Source of the DNA: Synechococcales cyanobacterium GL140_1_metabat_312
GTDB lineage: Bacteria; Cyanobacteriota; Cyanobacteriia; Leptolyngbyales; Leptolyngbyaceae
Direction: 5' to 3'
Length of the DNA stretch: 64,000 bases
Assembly: GCA_025351345.1 (NCBI GenBank)
Contig: JANXWB010000025.1
Coordinates: 23,070-87,069 of the forward strand
The notes below the pieces were generated by a model that saw only the letters and a list, made by a program, of their open reading frames with translations, searched no databases and was not told the DNA's origin. The translations under genes were made by a program, and so were the position numbers. Shown piece by piece: positions 52,937 to 62,509 of the stretch. How positions within the stretch are numbered: position 1 is the first letter of the stretch; every line of letters begins with the position of its first letter.

Positions 52937-54094
52937 TTAGAACGGAATTTGGCTCAACTGAGGTTGAAGTTTAGCAGGCATTGATTTTAGGTAGCTTAAG
53001 AAACCAAATAGCTCGGTTTCGGTGAGTTCGGCACGGGTGCGTTTGCCATAGGTCTGTTGTAGGTAAGCGCTGCCTTGTTTTTTGGTCCAGCCAATCCGAT
53101 CGATTTCCATGCCAATTTGGGCGATCGCATCCGATAAATCTAAACCGTAGTCGATCGGGGCGGCAGGCACAACAACAGGTAATGGGGCAACTTCAATAGT
53201 TTCCGATCGACCCAGAGTCGGGGTTGTCGCCTCAAGGGGAATTTCCTCGCCTTCGTAGGTATATTCATAAACCTCTTCAACTTCAAAACTCATCTCAACG
53301 GATTCAAGTTCTTCTGGTTCAGTGGCCATCTCGACCGCCGCTTGGACAGAGACAGGAGCGATTGCTTCAATAACGGGCGCAATAGTCGGTTCTACGGCTG
53401 CCTCTACGATGGGTTCAACAATCGCTTCAACGACGGGTGCTACGGGTGGAATTGGGCTTTCTGCGATCGGTTCAAGTGAAAATTCAGGACCATTGACGAT
53501 CGTGACAGCTTCAGGCTCAATTACTTCAGGGATCGTCGTATCGAACAAATTGACCGCTAATTTTTCAACAACCGCTTCAGCTACAGCAGGTGTGGCCTTA
53601 GGCTTACGTTTAGTTGCCTTCGATACAGAGGTAGTCTCAACCTTAGGCGAACCCCCTTTTTCATCAGCCATTTCTTCAGCGTCCAATTCGATCGTTGGCT
53701 CGGACTCACTACTAGCGCCTTCAGATACGATCGGGGATGCGATCGGCAACGATGAGCTGAGGCTTGAACTGCCGCTTGTGCTATTGACCCCTAACGCTTC
53801 CAATACCCGAGTTCTGGCTCGGTCTTCTGCAACTTCAATGGTCGAAGCGCTAGCCAGTGCCGTCACGAGGGTCATAGTGTCAACTTGCACCACAGCCCGA
53901 ACGACAAACTGATCTTGATGAATTTGAACTAAATCTGCCAAGAGACAACCCGTTGGATACAGCGATCGGAGCTGTTGCAGGACGGGGTTGAACTTTGGGC
54001 GAAGTGCGCTTAGACGATCGTCAAGGGAACCCGAATCTAGTGAGGTATTATCAAGCGATCGGGTGGCGTGGGGAATGGCGAGTGCAAGGTTCAT
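52937..54094 (-). CDS. Conserved cyanobacterial protein with divergent central Ala/Glu/Pro region
   Basis: 385 residues of unknown function. The N-terminal domain (about 28-100, LRSLYPTGCLLADLVQIHQDQFVVRAVVQV then AEDRARTRVLEALGV) and a C-terminal helical domain (about 315-375, IGWTKKQGSAYLQQTYGKRTRAELTETEL) look folded. Between them is a long low-complexity region (about 105-300) with repeats such as PVVEAIVEPIVEAAVEP. The two-domain-plus-linker layout suggests an adaptor. The C-terminal part resembles small DNA/RNA-associated helical domains only superficially. Confidence 0.65.
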   Translation of the reverse strand: MNLALAIPHATRSLDNTSLDSGSLDDRLSALRPKFNPVLQQLRSLYPTGCLLADLVQIHQDQFVVRAVVQVDTMTLVTALASASTIEVAEDRARTRVLEALGVNSTSGSSSLSSSLPIASPIVSEGASSESEPTIELDAEEMADEKGGSPKVETTSVSKATKRKPKATPAVAEAVVEKLAVNLFDTTIPEVIEPEAVTIVNGPEFSLEPIAESPIPPVAPVVEAIVEPIVEAAVEPTIAPVIEAIAPVSVQAAVEMATEPEELESVEMSFEVEEVYEYTYEGEEIPLEATTPTLGRSETIEVAPLPVVVPAAPIDYGLDLSDAIAQIGMEIDRIGWTKKQGSAYLQQTYGKRTRAELTETELFGFLSYLKSMPAKLQPQLSQIPF

Positions 54095-54606
54095 GGTGGT
54101 AACGACAGCTAGGTTGATATAAGGATGCTAGTACATTAAGACTAGTTGCAAATCTAGAGGATTGATAGTCGGAAAGTTGAGCAGATAAACCCGCCGATAG
54201 ACGACAGATTTTTTCGAGTTGAACGGCAGTGGTAGTACCTCGCTGTTAAGATTAACCCGCCCCATGGTGTTTTTTGGATAAATCCAAGGTTAACTCAGGC
54301 TGAGATTAAAACAGACTAATAACGTACAGGATCTCAGCCAGTTTGCGACACGATTCCTAGAATTTTATTTTATGTCTACCCAGATTAAGTTCGCTACTGA
54401 GTCCGATCGGTCCAACGGTGAAGGTAGTTCTCCCAGCTACAGATCAGGAGAAGACTTCTCCTGATCTAGGGAAAAATATTAGGCTGTTAAGACTACGTTC
54501 AGGTTTCTTGGTCTAAAAGAATCAGGTTCTCACAATATCTATTAGTCACTTTTAAACAATAATTCCTTTTCAATTCCGTATAATGAAGAGCCGTCCATAA
54601 TTAATA
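54095..54606. promoter_or_regulatory. phoU upstream region with a perfect 27-nt palindrome
   Basis: 512 bp without a gene. It contains a 13-bp perfect dyad around one base: AGATCAGGAGAAG (54441-54453), A, then CTTCTCCTGATCT (54455-54467). It also has a repeated AGAT(A/T)AACCCGCC (54183-54195 and 54249-54261), and a consensus -10 TATAAT (54579-54584), 22 nt before the phoU ATG. No clear Pho box was found. Confidence 0.5.
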
Positions 54607-55281
54607 ATGGTTTTAAAAATCGACTTAGTGAATAATCCTGAACCCATTCGTGTGAATTTCGATCGTCAACTCAAGCGCGTTCAACGGGACGTTTTGAGAA
54701 TGGGCGCCCTCGTTGAAACGTCCTGTCAGTTAGCTCGTCAAGCTATGTTTGAGCGGGACTTAGAAGCGGCAGACCAAATTATTGTTTCCGATCGGACCAT
54801 TGATGCACTTTATCGACAAATTGAATTGGATTGCGTCAATATGATTGCGCTTCAATCGCCTGTAGCCCAAGATCTACGCCTACTGAGTGCCTTGATGCAG
54901 TTGGTTCGCGACATTGAACGCATCGGTGACTACGCCAAAAATTTGGGAGAGGTCTCTATTCGCCTCTTTTCCTACGAAGCACAGCCTCAAATGATTCAGA
55001 TTCGGACCATGTTCGATCGATGTCGGGCCATGTTAGCAACTGGACTAAAGGCGCTGTCGGATTTAGATGCGAAGTCAGCGGAAGACATGCAGTTATTAGA
55101 CGATGCGGTTGATTCAGACTATGAGAATCTATACGCGGTTCTGACCCAAAAAACCGATCTTCAGGGTCCCATTGAACCAATCGTGTTAATGGTCCTAGCA
55201 ATCCGTCACATTGAGCGCATGGCCGACCATTCCGCCAACATTGGTAAACGGGTAAGTTACATTGTCACGGGGGAACGTTAG
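54607..55281 (+). CDS. phoU: Phosphate signalling protein PhoU
   Basis: Cytosolic all-helical protein of 224 residues with two three-helix PhoU repeats. Metal-binding motifs of the E/DXXXD type occur in ALMQLVRDIERIGDYAKN (about 97-114) and VLMVLAIRHIERMADHSANIG (about 195-215). PhoU damps PhoR/PstSCAB signalling and limits phosphate uptake. The Pst transporter is not adjacent. A good TATAAT lies just upstream. Confidence 0.95.
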   Translation: MVLKIDLVNNPEPIRVNFDRQLKRVQRDVLRMGALVETSCQLARQAMFERDLEAADQIIVSDRTIDALYRQIELDCVNMIALQSPVAQDLRLLSALMQLVRDIERIGDYAKNLGEVSIRLFSYEAQPQMIQIRTMFDRCRAMLATGLKALSDLDAKSAEDMQLLDDAVDSDYENLYAVLTQKTDLQGPIEPIVLMVLAIRHIERMADHSANIGKRVSYIVTGER

Positions 55282-55400
55282 GGAAATCTGATAGTTTTGA
55301 GTGGGTTGGGACATCATAGTGATTTAATGTTCATTGGGTTAGGGCCGATCGCATCGCTGCCCAATTCCGTCGCTGAACATCATAAGGACATGCCGCTCCA

Positions 55401-57761
55401 ATGGAATTTTCGATCGCCGAACTCTTGGTTAATCTCGACAGTGATAAGCTAGTTGCTCCAAAAACTTTAGAGCAAAAGTTAGAATGCCAAGTGGAGGGCG
55501 ATGTCCGAAAACTTCAAGTGGCGCTAGATGCCCTCGAAAAAATCGGCCTTGTCGAAAAGGAGCGCGGCAAATATCGTCGTCTGCCGGAAGAAGGCATCAT
55601 CGAAGGTAAACTTCGCTGCTCTAGCAAAGGGTTCTGTTTTGCCATTCAAGACACCGAAGAAGCCGAAGATATTTACATCCGTGAAAGCCATCTCAACAGT
55701 GCTTGGAATGGCGATCGTGTCATGGTCCGAGTGACTAAAGAAGGAACCCGTCGTCGATCGCCTGAAGGTGAAGTGCGCTTGATCTTGGAACGGTCGAATC
55801 CGTCTATCTTGGCCCGACTGAAAAAAATAGAGGATGGTACCTTTCGCGCCGTCCCTCTCGACGATCGGCTCCTATTTGAAGTCAACCTTGAACCCACAGA
55901 ACTCGACCTGGACTCCGCCCTAGAGCAATTGGTCCATGTTGAAGTTCTGCGCTATCCCTTGGGCAACAGCGGACCTAATGGCAATGTGGTCAAGCTCTTG
56001 GGCACGGACGACGCGGCTGATGACATTGATATTGTTTGCTGTAAACATGATCTAACGCCCGTTTTCCAGCCCCACGTTATGGCGGCAGCGGCAGCGATTC
56101 CACCAAAAATCTCTAAAATCGAGATCAAGCGTCGCATGGACTTGCGGAAAGTCACGACCATTACCATCAAAGCTAAGGACAACGACAACGCTGACGATGC
56201 GATCACGTTGGATTTCCTAGAGAGCGGCCATTGGCGGTTAGGCATTCACATTGCAGATGTGGCCCACTATGTCAGAGCGAATACGCCTTTGGATCGTGCG
56301 GCCCAAAAACGAGGTATTTCGGCCTACCTGGGGGAACTCGTCATTCCTATGTTGCCGGATGCGTTGACCAATGAAGTCTGTTCACTGCAAGTCGGAAAAG
56401 ATCGACTATCTATATCGGTGCTATTAATTCTGACCCAAGCCGGAGTTGTTCTGGAGTATGAGATTCAGCCCGCGATTATTTCCGTTGACTATGCCCTCAG
56501 CTATGCCCAAGCCGAAGCGCTCCTAGCCAAAGAATCGTCCCCAGAACTGGATGTCTTTGCCCCGATCGCGGAGATGCTCAGCAACCTAGACCAAATCAGC
56601 CATGCCATCAAAGAGCAACGTAGGTCGCGAGGAGCCTTTGAACTGAATCTGCCTGAAAAAATCTACGCCCGTGCCGATGGAATTGAAACCCCCGAAGAAG
56701 CCGATCGTTACACCTTCAGCAAATTTCACTACGACGATGAAGGGGCACTCGGAGCGGTTGTGGTGTCCAGCAGCCTCCCTATCCACTCCTTGATTGTGGA
56801 ATTGATGCTATTGGCCAACCAGACCGTGGCTCAACATCTGCAAGCCCTAAAAATCCCGGCAGTCTACCGAGTCCATCCCCAACCCGATCTCGCAGCAGTG
56901 CAGGATCTAATCAAACTTGCCGCAGGAATGGGATTAGAACTCAAGCTGGGCAACGAAGAAGAAGTCACCTCCCAAGACTTCCAGAACTTTACTCAGCAGT
57001 TTGCCGAATCCAATGCCGAACGGGTTTTAACTTACCTGTTACTCTCAACCCTCAAACCCGCCTTCTATAGCACCACCGCCAAGCCTCACTTCGGGCTATC
57101 TCTAGAACAAGGCTATGTCCACTTCACGTCCCCCGTGCGTCGTTACCCTGACTTGTTGATTCACCGAGCACTCCATGCCGTTTTTGAAGAAGGCCGCGAT
57201 CGTAAATCAGCCCGATCAAAAGAAGGCATCGACATTCGTCACAGTGACTGTCACGGCGAAATCGGTTGGAGCGTCCTTCCCGACAAACTTCAGCAAGAAC
57301 TGACGGCCTACTTCAACATGGTAGTCAATCACCTGAGCGAACGAGAAAAAGTGGCTCAAGATGCCGAGAATGATTTGGAAGGGCTGAAAAAAGCTGAACT
57401 CATGCGAGAACGCACGGGTGAAATTTTCCATGGCGTAATTACAGGCGTTCAATCCTACGGACTATTTGTGGAAATCGAAGAACTCCTAGTTGAAGGCTTA
57501 GTTCACGTTAGCTCGCTTAAAGATGACTGGTATGAATTCAGATCGCGTCAACAAATCTTAGTTGGACGGAAAAATCGGAATCAATTCAGACTGGGCGATC
57601 GGATTGAAGTCCAAGTGAAAAGCGTGGATTACTATCGTCAACAAATTGATCTAATCGCTGTCAGCGGTGGAACCCAAGCACCAGAAGATTACTTCAATAA
57701 CCCAGAAGAAGATCAAGAATATGAGGAGCAAAATCAAGAATTTGACTCTGATGACGATTAA
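55401..57761 (+). CDS. rnr: Ribonuclease R / RNase II family exoribonuclease
   Basis: 3'-5' exoribonuclease of 786 residues. The N-terminal part has a winged-helix-like region (1-60) and cold-shock domains (SKGFCFAIQDTEEAEDIYI). The RNB catalytic core carries IKAKDNDNADDAITLD with the metal-binding Asp residues, and HYVRANTPLDRAAQKRG, the RNase II signature HFTSPVRRYPDL. A C-terminal S1 domain (HGVITGVQSYGLFVEIEELL) and an acidic tail follow. It is likely the single RNase II/R of this organism, acting in mRNA and rRNA turnover. Confidence 0.93.
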   Translation: MEFSIAELLVNLDSDKLVAPKTLEQKLECQVEGDVRKLQVALDALEKIGLVEKERGKYRRLPEEGIIEGKLRCSSKGFCFAIQDTEEAEDIYIRESHLNSAWNGDRVMVRVTKEGTRRRSPEGEVRLILERSNPSILARLKKIEDGTFRAVPLDDRLLFEVNLEPTELDLDSALEQLVHVEVLRYPLGNSGPNGNVVKLLGTDDAADDIDIVCCKHDLTPVFQPHVMAAAAAIPPKISKIEIKRRMDLRKVTTITIKAKDNDNADDAITLDFLESGHWRLGIHIADVAHYVRANTPLDRAAQKRGISAYLGELVIPMLPDALTNEVCSLQVGKDRLSISVLLILTQAGVVLEYEIQPAIISVDYALSYAQAEALLAKESSPELDVFAPIAEMLSNLDQISHAIKEQRRSRGAFELNLPEKIYARADGIETPEEADRYTFSKFHYDDEGALGAVVVSSSLPIHSLIVELMLLANQTVAQHLQALKIPAVYRVHPQPDLAAVQDLIKLAAGMGLELKLGNEEEVTSQDFQNFTQQFAESNAERVLTYLLLSTLKPAFYSTTAKPHFGLSLEQGYVHFTSPVRRYPDLLIHRALHAVFEEGRDRKSARSKEGIDIRHSDCHGEIGWSVLPDKLQQELTAYFNMVVNHLSEREKVAQDAENDLEGLKKAELMRERTGEIFHGVITGVQSYGLFVEIEELLVEGLVHVSSLKDDWYEFRSRQQILVGRKNRNQFRLGDRIEVQVKSVDYYRQQIDLIAVSGGTQAPEDYFNNPEEDQEYEEQNQEFDSDDD

Positions 57762-57775
57762 AATAGAAAGATGTT

Positions 57776-57813
57776 AATGATTGATCTAGTCGTTAATCAT
57801 TAGATCAATCATT
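57776..57813 (+). terminator. Hairpin between rnr and ubiX
   Basis: A perfect 13-bp stem, AATGATTGATCTA (57776-57788) against TAGATCAATCATT (57801-57813), with a 12-nt loop. It is followed by a T-rich tract (GACTAGTTTGTTATTAATTATTTT). Probable rnr terminator. Confidence 0.7.
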
Positions 57814-57857
57814 GACTAGTTTGTTATTAATTATTTTAAGTATGTGAGAACAGATCC

Positions 57858-58472
57858 ATGACTCGTCCGTTAATTGTCGGTGTTTCGGGTGCGTCGGGGT
57901 TAATTTATGCTGTGCGAACTCTGAAGCATTTACTGACCGCTGATTACAGTATTGAACTCGTGGCGTCTAAAGCGGCCTATATGGTTTGGCTTGAAGAAGA
58001 AGGGATTAGGATGCCGATCGATCCGATCGCCCAAGACGGATTCTGGCGTGAAAAATGTGGGGTTGAGTCTCGGGGAAAATTAACCTGTCATGCCTTTGGT
58101 AATGTGGGCGCAAACATCGCGAGTGGATCATTTCGGACATTGGGAATGCTAGTGATTCCTTGTAGCATGAGTACCGTGGGCAAGATAGCGGCAGGGTTAA
58201 GTTCAGATTTGCTAGAACGATCGGCAGACGTTCAACTCAAAGAAGGTCGAAAGCTAGTGATTGTGCCCCGTGAAACACCCCTCAATTTAATTCATCTTCG
58301 CAATTTGACAACATTAGCTGAAGCCGGAGCGCGGATTGTTCCAGCAACTCCCGCGTGGTATCACCATCCGAAAACTATTGATGATTTGGTTGATTTTGTG
58401 GTGGCGCGGGCTTTGGATCAATTTGATATTGATTGTGTAAAAATCGATCGTTGGAAAGAACCGACACCTTAG
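57858..58472 (+). CDS. ubiX: Flavin prenyltransferase UbiX
   Basis: 204-residue flavoprotein that prenylates FMN to make the prFMN cofactor of UbiD-type decarboxylases, here probably for plastoquinone synthesis. The opening GVSGASGLIYAVRTL, the central VIPCSMSTVGKIAAGLSSDLLERSADV and the run LVIVPRETPLNLIHLRNL are family signatures. It lies convergent with fabI. A UbiD gene is not in the window. Confidence 0.93.
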   Translation: MTRPLIVGVSGASGLIYAVRTLKHLLTADYSIELVASKAAYMVWLEEEGIRMPIDPIAQDGFWREKCGVESRGKLTCHAFGNVGANIASGSFRTLGMLVIPCSMSTVGKIAAGLSSDLLERSADVQLKEGRKLVIVPRETPLNLIHLRNLTTLAEAGARIVPATPAWYHHPKTIDDLVDFVVARALDQFDIDCVKIDRWKEPTP

Positions 58473-58638
58473 TTCAGGCGTTACTGATTGAGGAAATGAA
58501 AATCTCTCTAAGTACCAGAAAATCGTTCTAATGAATCTAGTTTTCCTACCGTGAATCAGCAACGCCAAAAGTCGTCACCCGCGACGCAACCCGCAAGGAG
58601 AATCAGATCTTAATTACGGGCCGCGTCTTCAAGCGAAA

Positions 58639-59436
58639 TTAGCCTTTAACCCGTGTATCCGTCATTCCCATAATCTCGTACCCCGCATCCACATAAAGCA
58701 CCTGGCCTGTCATCCCACTGGATAAATCACTCGCCAAGAACGCCGCCGTATTGCCCACTTCCTTCTGACTCACCGATCGGCGCAAAGGAGCAGAATCTTC
58801 AACGTGATGCAACATATCCAGAATGCCGCCCACTGCTGACGAGGCCAAAGTCCGAATTGGACCCGCCGAAATCGCATTCACCCGGACGCCATTGGGTCCC
58901 ATTTCATGAGCCAGGTAACGAACATTCATCTCCAAGGCCGCTTTTGCAATCCCCATAACGTTGTAATTCGGAATCACCTTCACACCGCCCAGGTAGGTCA
59001 GGGTAATGATGCTACCGCCATCCGTAAATAGAGGTTTAGCCGCGCCCGCCATAGTAATCAACGAATAGGCGCTCACATCCATCGCCAAGGCAAAGCCCGA
59101 TCGTGACGTGGCGCTAAAGTCCCCTTTAAGATCATCCCGATTAGCAAAGGCTAGGCAGTGGATCAAAATATCTAACTTCCCCCACTTCTCGCCGACCGTC
59201 TTAAACGTCTCCTGAACCTGCTCATCATTCTGAACATTACAAGGCACAAACAAACTGGGATTCAGGGATGCGGTCAAGTCCCGCACCTTACGTTCCATTT
59301 TACCCGTCTCATCTGGCAGGTAGGTCACGCCAATGTTGGCACCCGCCGCATGGAGCTGCTGTGCAATCCCCCAGGCAATCGATTTATCATTGGCAATGCC
59401 CGTCACTAAGGCATTTTTTCCAGAAAGATCTAACAT
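58639..59436 (-). CDS. fabI: Enoyl-[acyl-carrier-protein] reductase (NADH)
   Basis: SDR-family enzyme of 265 residues that performs the last step of each fatty-acid elongation cycle. The dinucleotide motif GIANDKSIAWGIA lies near residue 14. The catalytic Tyr and Lys of the FabI YX6K type are in NYNVMGIAKAALE, and LAHEMGPNGVRVNAISAGPIRTLAS follows. Full length. It is divergent from ntcA across 413 bp. Confidence 0.96.
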   Translation of the reverse strand: MLDLSGKNALVTGIANDKSIAWGIAQQLHAAGANIGVTYLPDETGKMERKVRDLTASLNPSLFVPCNVQNDEQVQETFKTVGEKWGKLDILIHCLAFANRDDLKGDFSATSRSGFALAMDVSAYSLITMAGAAKPLFTDGGSIITLTYLGGVKVIPNYNVMGIAKAALEMNVRYLAHEMGPNGVRVNAISAGPIRTLASSAVGGILDMLHHVEDSAPLRRSVSQKEVGNTAAFLASDLSSGMTGQVLYVDAGYEIMGMTDTRVKG

Positions 59437-59849
59437 AACACTCTCGATGGGGCGGTAAGGAACTACTCAAAAGAGCCTTACTGAGGATACTCAAAGATGG
59501 TCACAGGGGGAATAGGTCATGGGGACAGTCTGATCGAGTGATGTGACGTTTGTCCGAAAAATTAGTACAATGTTACCGAAATCTACCCTTTATTCAGGTA
59601 GAGATATAACTTTTATTTATTTGTCAAAAATTATGTTCGAACAATTCCCAACACCATTTTATATTTTTTAAGTTTCTGAGAAGGTGATCTATTCTGGTAG
59701 CGGTTGCTACAAACGCTCAATGCTTCATAAGCTTAAGTGTGGATAAGTCATCATTTGACGACATAAGCCTATTAGTTTTTAATCTTGGACCGCCAGTATT
59801 AAGCTATAAGAAACATCTAATCTTGAACCCCAGCCAGGATCCCGTGCTC
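59437..59849. promoter_or_regulatory. Divergent fabI/ntcA promoter region
   Basis: 413 bp. Besides the NtcA box at 59697-59710 it contains AT-rich promoter-like DNA (59590-59670). No terminator or small gene. An in-frame GTG at 59739 could extend NtcA but is not used (see ntcA). Confidence 0.5.
59697..59710 (+). promoter_or_regulatory. NtcA-binding box (ntcA autoregulation)
   Basis: GTAGCGGTTGCTAC is a perfect match to the NtcA consensus GTA-N8-TAC. It lies 140 nt upstream of the ntcA ATG. The downstream -10 is ambiguous: TAAGCT (59728-59733) fits TAN3T but begins 17 rather than about 22 nt after the box. NtcA autoregulation is known in other cyanobacteria. Confidence 0.85.
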
Positions 59850-60539
59850 ATGATTGCTCTTTCTGACAAGCCGCTTCCCGATAATAAATCGATCGCAGCC
59901 ATGTTCCGTCAAATCGGCGGAACTCCCTATCCTCTGGTCATTGAATCGTTCGAGCGAGGCAAAACAATTTTCTTCCCTGGAGATCCAGCAGAACGGGTTT
60001 ATTTTCTTCACAAGGGTGCTGTTAGGCTTTCTCGGGTTTACGAACAAGGGGAAGAAATAACCGTGGCACTTCTGCGGGAAGGGAGCGTTTTTGGTGTGTT
60101 GTCGCTGATTACGGGGCAGAAGACCGATCGGTTTTATCATGCCGTCGCGTTTACTAATGTGGAACTGCTGTCGGTCCCCATTGAGCAAGTCGAGAAAGCA
60201 CTCAAGGAAAATCCTGAATTGTCCATGTGGATGTTGAAGGGGTTATCGACTCGGATTTTACAAACAGAAATGATGATCGAAACTCTGGCACATCGGGACA
60301 TGGGATCGCGGTTGGTTAGCTTTTTACTGATTTTGTGTCGTGACTTTGGTACAGGTGGTACTACGGGCGTGACGATTGATCTCAAGCTTTCCCATCAGGC
60401 GATCGCCGAAGCCATTGGTTCAACCCGTGTGACCGTGACCCGGCTGCTGGGCGATCTGCGACAGGAGAATATGATTTCTATAACCAAAAAGAAAATCACC
60501 GTCCACAACCCCTCAACCCTCAGCCAGCAATTTACCTAA
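59850..60539 (+). CDS. ntcA: Global nitrogen regulator NtcA
   Basis: Crp-family transcription factor that activates nitrogen-assimilation genes when 2-oxoglutarate is high. The start at 59850 ([14 protein letters not shown]) gives 229 residues, close to the family's ~225. The barrel contains the conserved [21 protein letters not shown] and [23 protein letters not shown], including effector-site residues. The long helix [22 protein letters not shown] and the [28 protein letters not shown] are near identical to Anabaena NtcA. Promoter carries its own box (59697). Confidence 0.97.
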   Translation: MIALSDKPLPDNKSIAAMFRQIGGTPYPLVIESFERGKTIFFPGDPAERVYFLHKGAVRLSRVYEQGEEITVALLREGSVFGVLSLITGQKTDRFYHAVAFTNVELLSVPIEQVEKALKENPELSMWMLKGLSTRILQTEMMIETLAHRDMGSRLVSFLLILCRDFGTGGTTGVTIDLKLSHQAIAEAIGSTRVTVTRLLGDLRQENMISITKKKITVHNPSTLSQQFT

Positions 60540-60645
60540 ATTATCTCCTAAAATAGTTTATTTATAAGAGATTATGAAACAATTATGAAATAGGGGATTG
60601 CGGATGTTAAATTTAGAGTCATGAGGTAATTCACGGCCTAAGCTT

Positions 60646-61968
60646 ATGCATCCAGTTGATCGTATCTCTTCTCTCCCGGAAGTCCACCGTACAGTCAGGA
60701 TTCCGACTAGCGGTGGTTTTTGGAGAAAGCTTTTGGCTTATGCTGGGCCAGGATTTATGGTGTCGGTTGGTTACATGGATCCGGGAAACTGGGCGACGGA
60801 CTTGGCTGGGGGTGCTCAGTTTGGATATTTGCTCTTGAGTGTGATTTTACTGTCAAACTTGATGGCAATTTTATTACAAGCGCTCTGTGTAAAACTAGGA
60901 GTTGCAGCAGGGCGGGATCTAGCTCAGGCTTGCCGAGATCACTTCAATCCCCGCATCAGTTTGGGTCTGTGGATTTTATGTGAGATTGCGATCGCGGCTT
61001 GTGATTTAGCTGAATTGATCGGAAGTGCGATCGCATTACAACTTTTATTTGGCATTCCGTTAGCTATTGGAGTTTGCATTGCAGCATTAGATGTTTTTGT
61101 TGTCTTATTTCTTCAGAGTCGAGGCTTTCGGTATATTGAAGCAATAGTTATTGCAATAATTGCGGTCATTGGTGGATGCTTTGCCGCAGAAATGGTATTT
61201 GCAAATCCAGATTGGAGCGGTGTATTCCAGGGATATATTCCACAACCTGAAGTGGTTCGTAATCCGCAAGCACTTTATATTGCGATCGGCATTTTAGGCG
61301 CAACAGTGATGCCGCACAATCTTTATCTTCACTCTTCAATTATCCAGACTCGTGATTGGGAAGATACCCCTGAGAAAAAGCGTGAAGCCATTAAATTTGC
61401 CACCATTGATTCAACGGTGGCACTATCCCTGGCATTGTTTATTAATTCAGCCATTTTAATTTTAGCGGCAGCTGTTTTCCATGGCTCAGGCAATCAAGAT
61501 GTTGCTGAAATCCAGGATGCATACCGATTGCTTTCACCATTGGTGGGAGTTGCACCCGCCAGCACTATCTTTGCCATTGCCCTTCTAGCATCTGGTCAAA
61601 ATTCTACATTGACAGCAACGATGGCAGGCCAAATTGTTATGGAAGGGTTCCTACAAATTCGACTGAAACCTTGGATGAGACGATTGTTAACGCGAGTTGT
61701 TGCTATTGTTCCAGCATTGCTCACGATCGTGTTTTTAGGTGAACAGAGTACAACAGGCTTGCTGATTTTGAGTCAAATTATTTTGAGTTTGCAATTGCCG
61801 TTTGCTGTGGTTCCGTTGATTATGTTTACTAGCGATCGCCGTTTGATGGGTGAGTTTGTTAACCCTGTATGGCTAAAAGTAATCGCCTATTCAATAGCAA
61901 CGATCATTGTTGGATTAAATGCTTGGTTATTATGCCAAACTTTTTTTGGATGGCTTCATCCGGGTTAA
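60646..61968 (+). CDS. mntH: Nramp-family Mn2+/Fe2+ transporter
   Basis: Inner-membrane proton-coupled divalent-metal importer, 440 residues and about 11 transmembrane helices. The metal-site motifs are DPGN at 45-48 (TM1) and MPHN at 222-225 (TM6), with the following [11 protein letters not shown]. Mn2+ is the likely cargo, which fits the high manganese need of photosystem II. It lies convergent with the SmtB-type sensor gene (25 bp apart). Confidence 0.94.
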   Translation: MHPVDRISSLPEVHRTVRIPTSGGFWRKLLAYAGPGFMVSVGYMDPGNWATDLAGGAQFGYLLLSVILLSNLMAILLQALCVKLGVAAGRDLAQACRDHFNPRISLGLWILCEIAIAACDLAELIGSAIALQLLFGIPLAIGVCIAALDVFVVLFLQSRGFRYIEAIVIAIIAVIGGCFAAEMVFANPDWSGVFQGYIPQPEVVRNPQALYIAIGILGATVMPHNLYLHSSIIQTRDWEDTPEKKREAIKFATIDSTVALSLALFINSAILILAAAVFHGSGNQDVAEIQDAYRLLSPLVGVAPASTIFAIALLASGQNSTLTATMAGQIVMEGFLQIRLKPWMRRLLTRVVAIVPALLTIVFLGEQSTTGLLILSQIILSLQLPFAVVPLIMFTSDRRLMGEFVNPVWLKVIAYSIATIIVGLNAWLLCQTFFGWLHPG

Positions 61969-61993
61969 CTTGAATGACGAGGTTTCAGACTAC

Positions 61994-62386
61994 TCACTCC
62001 TTTAGATGCTCTGCGACTTCTTGATAGAGACTGACGACGTGCTGATCCATCAGGCTGTAGTAGGCATTGCGTCCAACTTTACGATATTTCACAATGCGCA
62101 TCGATCGCAACAACCGCAATTGATGGGACACCGCTGATTCCCCCATTTCTAAGGTTGCCGCCAAATCGCACACACATAATTCTTGAATGGCCAACGCAGA
62201 CAACAACCGCAATCGATTGGGATCGGCCAGCAGACTGAAGAATTCGGCCATTTGCTGAGCTTGTACTGTGGAGAGAAGGTGAGCTTGTGCGTTCTTAACG
62301 CTATCTGGGTGGAGATGCAACACCTCACAAATTGGGGCTTCAAGAGCAGCCTTTTGTAAGGGAGATTGGGTAGGACGATCGGACAT
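61994..62386 (-). CDS. SmtB/ZiaR-type ArsR-family metal sensor repressor
   Basis: 130-residue winged-helix repressor. The alpha-5 zinc site is complete with SmtB spacing: Asp114, His116, His127 and Glu130. The alpha-3N site also looks intact: CVCD with Cys71 and Asp74, plus N-terminal Cys20 and His residues (PICEVLHLH). The DNA helix is [25 protein letters not shown]. It should derepress the divergent P-type ATPase when Zn2+ or Cd2+ is in excess. Two operators lie between the genes. BxmR, SmtB and ZiaR are the nearest known types. Confidence 0.94.
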   Translation of the reverse strand: MSDRPTQSPLQKAALEAPICEVLHLHPDSVKNAQAHLLSTVQAQQMAEFFSLLADPNRLRLLSALAIQELCVCDLAATLEMGESAVSHQLRLLRSMRIVKYRKVGRNAYYSLMDQHVVSLYQEVAEHLKE

Positions 62387-62426
62387 GGGAAAAACCCAAG
62401 CTAAGAGTGAGAATCATTCTATCACT

Positions 62427-62440
62427 TGAATAGATATTCA
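62427..62440. promoter_or_regulatory. SmtB-type operator 1
   Basis: TGAATAGATATTCA: a 6-2-6 inverted repeat (TGAATA/TATTCA), the SmtB/ZiaR half-site form. It lies 40 bp upstream of the repressor start codon. Confidence 0.78.
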
Positions 62441-62468
62441 TGGATTACGGGATTTAAGGTAGAATACC

Positions 62469-62482
62469 TGAACATATATTCA
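62469..62482. promoter_or_regulatory. SmtB-type operator 2
   Basis: TGAACATATATTCA: a 6-2-6 imperfect repeat that matches the known smt S1 half-sites (TGAACA/TATTCA); the flanks extend it to CCTGAACA...TTCAGG. It is 42 bp from operator 1 and 27 nt before the ATPase start codon. Confidence 0.8.
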
Positions 62483-62509
62483 GGCATCTCTTGTTGAGGC
62501 GATCGTTCT

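Noticed and set aside
53322..53912. 196-codon Ser/Thr/Ala-rich frame antisense to the unknown 385-residue gene
   Set aside because: It is the antisense of a low-complexity region; the minus strand gene is the coherent one.
59739..59849. 37-residue N-terminal extension of NtcA from a GTG
   Set aside because: Not found in the NtcA family; normal length is reached from the ATG at 59850.
62405..62425. GAATCATTC core as a Fur or Zur box near the metal sensor gene
   Set aside because: The flanks do not form the expected 7-1-7 palindrome; the two SmtB-type sites explain the region better.
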